A DNA stretch of 28,533 bases from Sulfolobaceae archaeon (GTDB lineage: Archaea; Thermoproteota; Thermoprotei_A; Sulfolobales; Sulfolobaceae), in assembly GCA_028277025.1 (NCBI GenBank), contig JAPYVG010000024.1, positions 1 through 28,533 on the forward strand, written 5' to 3'. The notes under the pieces were generated by a model. That model saw only the letters and a program-made list of their open reading frames with translations. It searched no databases and was not told the DNA's origin. Position numbers and translations under genes: made by a program. Position 1 is the first letter of the stretch. The number at the start of each line of letters is the position of its first letter. Shown piece after piece: positions 26,379-28,533 of the stretch.

Positions 26379-26708
26379 CTAAATAAGGGCTTTTATTTGA
26401 TTTCTTAACTCCTCCTCAAGCATTGCTTTTATCTCATCCTTATGCATTCTAGTCAGATGTAAATAGAGACCCTTTCTTGTAAAAGGCCCTTTACCACAAA
26501 TTTTGCAGTATAATAAAGGTGTTTTATTATTATCAACCAGCCAAAAAGCGACTCTCTGTATAGCTTGTTTAGCTATGTTTTTAGTTGATAAGCCAACTAA
26601 TTTTTCTATCTCATCGTCTCTAACATGAATTCCACTAGCATATCTAGCTGTAATGTCTATTATTTTTTCAGCAGTTACTGAGATTCCACTGTCCATTTCG
26701 GATCCCAT
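26379..26708 (-). CDS. C2H2-type zinc-finger protein
   Basis: A 109-residue protein with a helical N-terminal region (residues ~1-60) and one finger at ~68-89: C-x2-C-x12-H-x4-H (YCKIC, then HLTRMH), with aromatic and leucine residues placed as in C2H2 fingers. A charged helix follows (DEIKAMLEEELRNQIKAL). Such single-finger proteins in Sulfolobales are presumed DNA- or RNA-binding regulators. ATG at 26708 overlaps the upstream gene by 34 bp; ATG at 26696 is an alternative. The overlap implies co-expression with the upstream unknown protein. Confidence 0.75.
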   Translation of the reverse strand: MGSEMDSGISVTAEKIIDITARYASGIHVRDDEIEKLVGLSTKNIAKQAIQRVAFWLVDNNKTPLLYCKICGKGPFTRKGLYLHLTRMHKDEIKAMLEEELRNQIKALI

Positions 26709-27196
26709 ACACTTGCTATACCGATACTTACTGCTAAGATCGAAATAAGCCTTAATAACCTATTATTGGTATTACCATCTAAAAACTTATAAACATATGA
26801 CAGATCAATGCCTAAAGCCCTCAAAATTCTTTCTACTCTAACCTCAACTTCTTTGTAATAATAAGGTAAGTTCCCTTCTTCGAGTTCCCGCTTTGCTTCG
26901 ATTACCAGATCTAAAGTTTCTCCTAATTCCTTTTCTGATACCTCATCAAAAATTTGTGTTAGCTTTTTACTGATTTTACTTCCTATTACTTCCGCCATTC
27001 CGGGTACATAATCTATCGGCACGAGAGCGGAAATCCACGCATCAACGTATTTTCTCACAGTTTCTCTAACCTCTTCACTTTCACCTTCAAGCTCTTCAAC
27101 TATAGAAGCCGCAGCAACTATATGTGCTACTGCCTCACCTATTTTTAGCTCATGAAGTAAACTTTCAGAGTTCGAATAATCAATTACATCGCTCAT
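26675..27196 (-). CDS. Hypothetical helical protein
   Basis: A 173-residue acidic protein that seems almost wholly alpha-helical (VAHIVAAASIVEELEGESEEVRETVRKYVDAW), with a hydrophobic C-terminal segment (residues ~146-164, LLRLISILAVSIGIASVW) that could be a membrane anchor or core helix. I do not recognise a family. ATG at 27196 has a TATA-like TTTAAAA near 27231 on the opposite strand, at a somewhat long distance. It is the first gene of a two-gene unit with the zinc-finger protein and is divergent from the DUF1152 gene; the 138 bp gap between them holds both promoters. Confidence 0.65.
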   Translation of the reverse strand: MSDVIDYSNSESLLHELKIGEAVAHIVAAASIVEELEGESEEVRETVRKYVDAWISALVPIDYVPGMAEVIGSKISKKLTQIFDEVSEKELGETLDLVIEAKRELEEGNLPYYYKEVEVRVERILRALGIDLSYVYKFLDGNTNNRLLRLISILAVSIGIASVWDPKWTVESQ

Positions 27197-27305
27197 CTAG
27201 CGACACTAAATAATGTATTTGTTACTAACGTTTAAAATTGGGGTTCAGATAATACGGGTAGAGTCTTTCTAATACTTTCGGAGATTACTATTGCTTCACT
27301 AAAAG

Positions 27306-27313
27306 TATAAAAT
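27306..27313 (+). promoter_or_regulatory. TATA box of the DUF1152 gene
   Basis: TATAAAAT is centred about 25.5 bp upstream of the GTG at 27335, as expected for a leaderless start. Confidence 0.5.
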
Positions 27314-27334
27314 GTAATAAAAGTTATAAACCAT

Positions 27335-28330
27335 GTGAGAGCGTTCGTTTTCGGGTTAGGCGGAGGCGGAGATGTTGTTTCGGCTTATGTAGCGTCTTTG
27401 TACTTGCAAACTAGAGGATATGAGACGGTATTAGGTGCTGTAACATGGGAAAGATATGTTGAAGACCCCCTTCCAGGCCCTATTTGCGAGTTCGAGAATT
27501 CACTCAAAATAAACGATTCAATAATTGAAGTAAACAAATCTTCCTTTGCAAGAAGGGCGAATAGGCTTGTCGTTCCACAATTGGTAAGACTACTTAATGC
27601 TGTAGGACTAGAAAAGGGCTACGCTATATGCATTAAATATGGAGTTAAAAAGGTAGCTTATGATATTGACCGACTAGCCGAGGAGAAGAGAATAGACCTA
27701 ATAGTGGGTGTAGACGCTGGAGGAGACGTTCTAGCTAAGGGATGCGAAGAAACTCTTGGCAGCCCTTTAATTGACTTCTTTATGCTCAACGTTTTAGTCA
27801 ACTTAAAAACACCCTCTCTATTAGTCACTATTGGTGCTGGGAGTGATGGCGAACTACCTCACGATTATATAATAAGGAGAATAGCTGAGATTGCTAAAAA
27901 TGGGGGTCTGAAGGACATTAAGGGTTTTGACGAAGAGATTGCAAGAAAAGTTGAGAAAGTTTTCGAATATGTAAATACAGAGGCTTCTAGAATACCTTAT
28001 GAAGCGTTTAAAGGTCTTTATGGTGAAATAAGTATTAGAGGCGGATTGAGGAAGGTCTTTGTAACTCCAGTATCGGCTATAATGTTCTTTTTAGACCCAA
28101 AGGTAGTTGCTGATACTTCTCCTATAGCAAAAGTAGTTGATTCAGCCGAGTCATTAGAGGACGCTAATAAGAGGTTAAATGAAGTAGGTATTTATACTGA
28201 GTACAATTTTGAATTAGACTTATATTCTAAATTCGGTGAAAATGCGAGTAAAGTAAACTTGAGCGAGATAATGAAGGTAAGAGAGGAGGGAAGAAGGAGG
28301 TTAGGGAATATAAAAATGAGTTGTAGTTAA
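27335..28330 (+). CDS. DUF1152 family protein
   Basis: This 331-residue protein opens with a strand and a glycine-rich loop, FGLGGGGDVVSAY (residues ~5-17), that looks able to bind a nucleotide or phosphate. It then has DLIVGVDAGGDVLAKG at ~120-135 and VTIGAGSDGELP further on, the hallmarks of archaeal DUF1152 proteins. The reaction is unknown; the repeated G-rich turns and aspartates suggest a phospho-ligand enzyme. GTG at 27335 is the start. No operon partner follows; the next DNA is AT-rich and then an insertion sequence. Confidence 0.83.
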   Translation: MRAFVFGLGGGGDVVSAYVASLYLQTRGYETVLGAVTWERYVEDPLPGPICEFENSLKINDSIIEVNKSSFARRANRLVVPQLVRLLNAVGLEKGYAICIKYGVKKVAYDIDRLAEEKRIDLIVGVDAGGDVLAKGCEETLGSPLIDFFMLNVLVNLKTPSLLVTIGAGSDGELPHDYIIRRIAEIAKNGGLKDIKGFDEEIARKVEKVFEYVNTEASRIPYEAFKGLYGEISIRGGLRKVFVTPVSAIMFFLDPKVVADTSPIAKVVDSAESLEDANKRLNEVGIYTEYNFELDLYSKFGENASKVNLSEIMKVREEGRRRLGNIKMSCS

Positions 28331-28378
28331 GTATTATTCTAAAAAATTAAAAATATTTTGTAGATTTCTTAGTTATTT

Positions 28379-28395
28379 TACTGTAAATTACAGTA
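28379..28395. repeat. Perfect 17 bp palindrome upstream of an IS
   Basis: TACTGTAA and TTACAGTA flank a single A. It lies 14 bp before the presumed left end of the IS and 48 bp after the DUF1152 stop. It may be an operator-like site or a target feature. It is too AT-rich to be a convincing terminator. Confidence 0.4.
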
Positions 28396-28409
28396 TAAAT
28401 AGCTAAAAG

Positions 28410-28533
28410 ACAGCAGTTATGGGAATCTTAGGGAGGTAATACGAAAAACTCGGTATTAGCGAGAAGTTTTTATTTTTCAACGTTGTTCTACTGAAAGATG
28501 TTGAAGGAAAAGGTTGAGTTGGCTAGGGAGAGG
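28410..28533 (+). mobile_element. Left end of an insertion sequence (cut by window edge)
   Basis: It begins with ACAGCAGTTATGGGA (28410-28424), the exact reverse complement of 111-125 at the other edge of the window. An ORF starts 74 bp further in and runs off the end. Orientation matches the left copy, so the window is bracketed by two direct copies of what appears to be one element. Confidence 0.5.
28498..28533 (+). CDS. Putative transposase, N-terminal end (cut by window edge)
   Basis: Only twelve codons are visible from the ATG at 28498 (MLKEKVELARER), a charged helix start. The call depends on its place directly inside the terminal repeat. A TATA-like TTTTTATTTTT at about 28467-28477 could drive it. 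Confidence 0.35.
   Translation, partial: MLKEKVELARER

Noticed and set aside
1..28533. The window as a composite transposon bounded by two IS copies
   Set aside because: The interior holds essential housekeeping genes in the order I recall for Sulfolobales chromosomes, so the IS copies are more likely independent insertions.
1..28533. CRISPR array, toxin-antitoxin or defence operon
   Set aside because: No regularly spaced repeats and no Cas, nuclease or toxin motifs were seen on either strand.

Overview
The window is chromosomal DNA of a thermoacidophilic crenarchaeon of the order Sulfolobales. The evidence is AT-rich DNA, many GTG and TTG starts, TATA boxes about 26 bp upstream of start codons (leaderless transcripts), and several near-diagnostic proteins: an aRF1 release factor, a short OB-fold SSB with a basic Gly/Arg tail, a CCG-domain succinate dehydrogenase, a geranylgeranyl reductase and a disulfide-rich 5'-methylthioadenosine phosphorylase. 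I cannot fix the species.

Layout. (1) 1-3460 is accessory and damaged DNA. It holds the 3' end of an insertion sequence, a small unknown gene, and a membrane-anchored Ser/Thr kinase gene broken by a frameshift and by a ~370 bp insertion. It ends with the N-terminal fragment of an SSV-type integrase running into tRNA-Leu(GAG), the scar of an integrated virus or plasmid. (2) 3607-8740 is core metabolism: aRF1, then a divergent adenine-salvage pair (apt and mtnP). mtnP leads a string with a SIS-like protein, a hexaprenyl-diphosphate synthase and a RimK-type ATP-grasp ligase that seems to start at ATT. (3) 8737-11106 holds a candidate C/D-box sRNA, an Lrp/AsnC regulator, a membrane protein, a phosphoesterase-like protein with a degenerate metal site, and two small unknown genes. 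(4) 11154-15177 holds geranylgeranyl reductase, a DUF2070 membrane protein and a HAD phosphatase. (5) 15224-19122 is the sdhABCD operon. It is followed by a short intergenic region that appears to hold two small RNAs, one a C/D-box sRNA antisense to the end of sdhD. (6) 19236-21742 is a VWA protein and MoxR AAA+ pair on the minus strand. (7) 21938-26378 runs ssb, a PqqD-like gene, moeA, homoserine kinase and a cystathionine gamma-synthase-family enzyme on the plus strand. (8) 26379-28330 holds a zinc-finger protein, an unknown protein and a DUF1152 protein. (9) From about 28410 a second insertion sequence begins, with the same 15 bp terminal repeat as the one at the left edge and in the same orientation.

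Functional links. mtnP releases adenine from methylthioadenosine and apt recaptures it as AMP. Hexaprenyl-diphosphate synthase and geranylgeranyl reductase act on isoprenoids for quinones and archaeal lipids, and the sdh complex reduces the quinone. Homoserine kinase sits beside a trans-sulfuration enzyme using homoserine-derived substrates. The MoxR/VWA pair near moeA resembles chaperone pairs that mature metal enzymes, but that link is inference.

The less ordinary content is the left-end wreckage, the candidate small RNAs, the ATT start and the altered motifs in aRF1 and the phosphoesterase. I saw no CRISPR array, no defence locus and no clear new multi-gene system.
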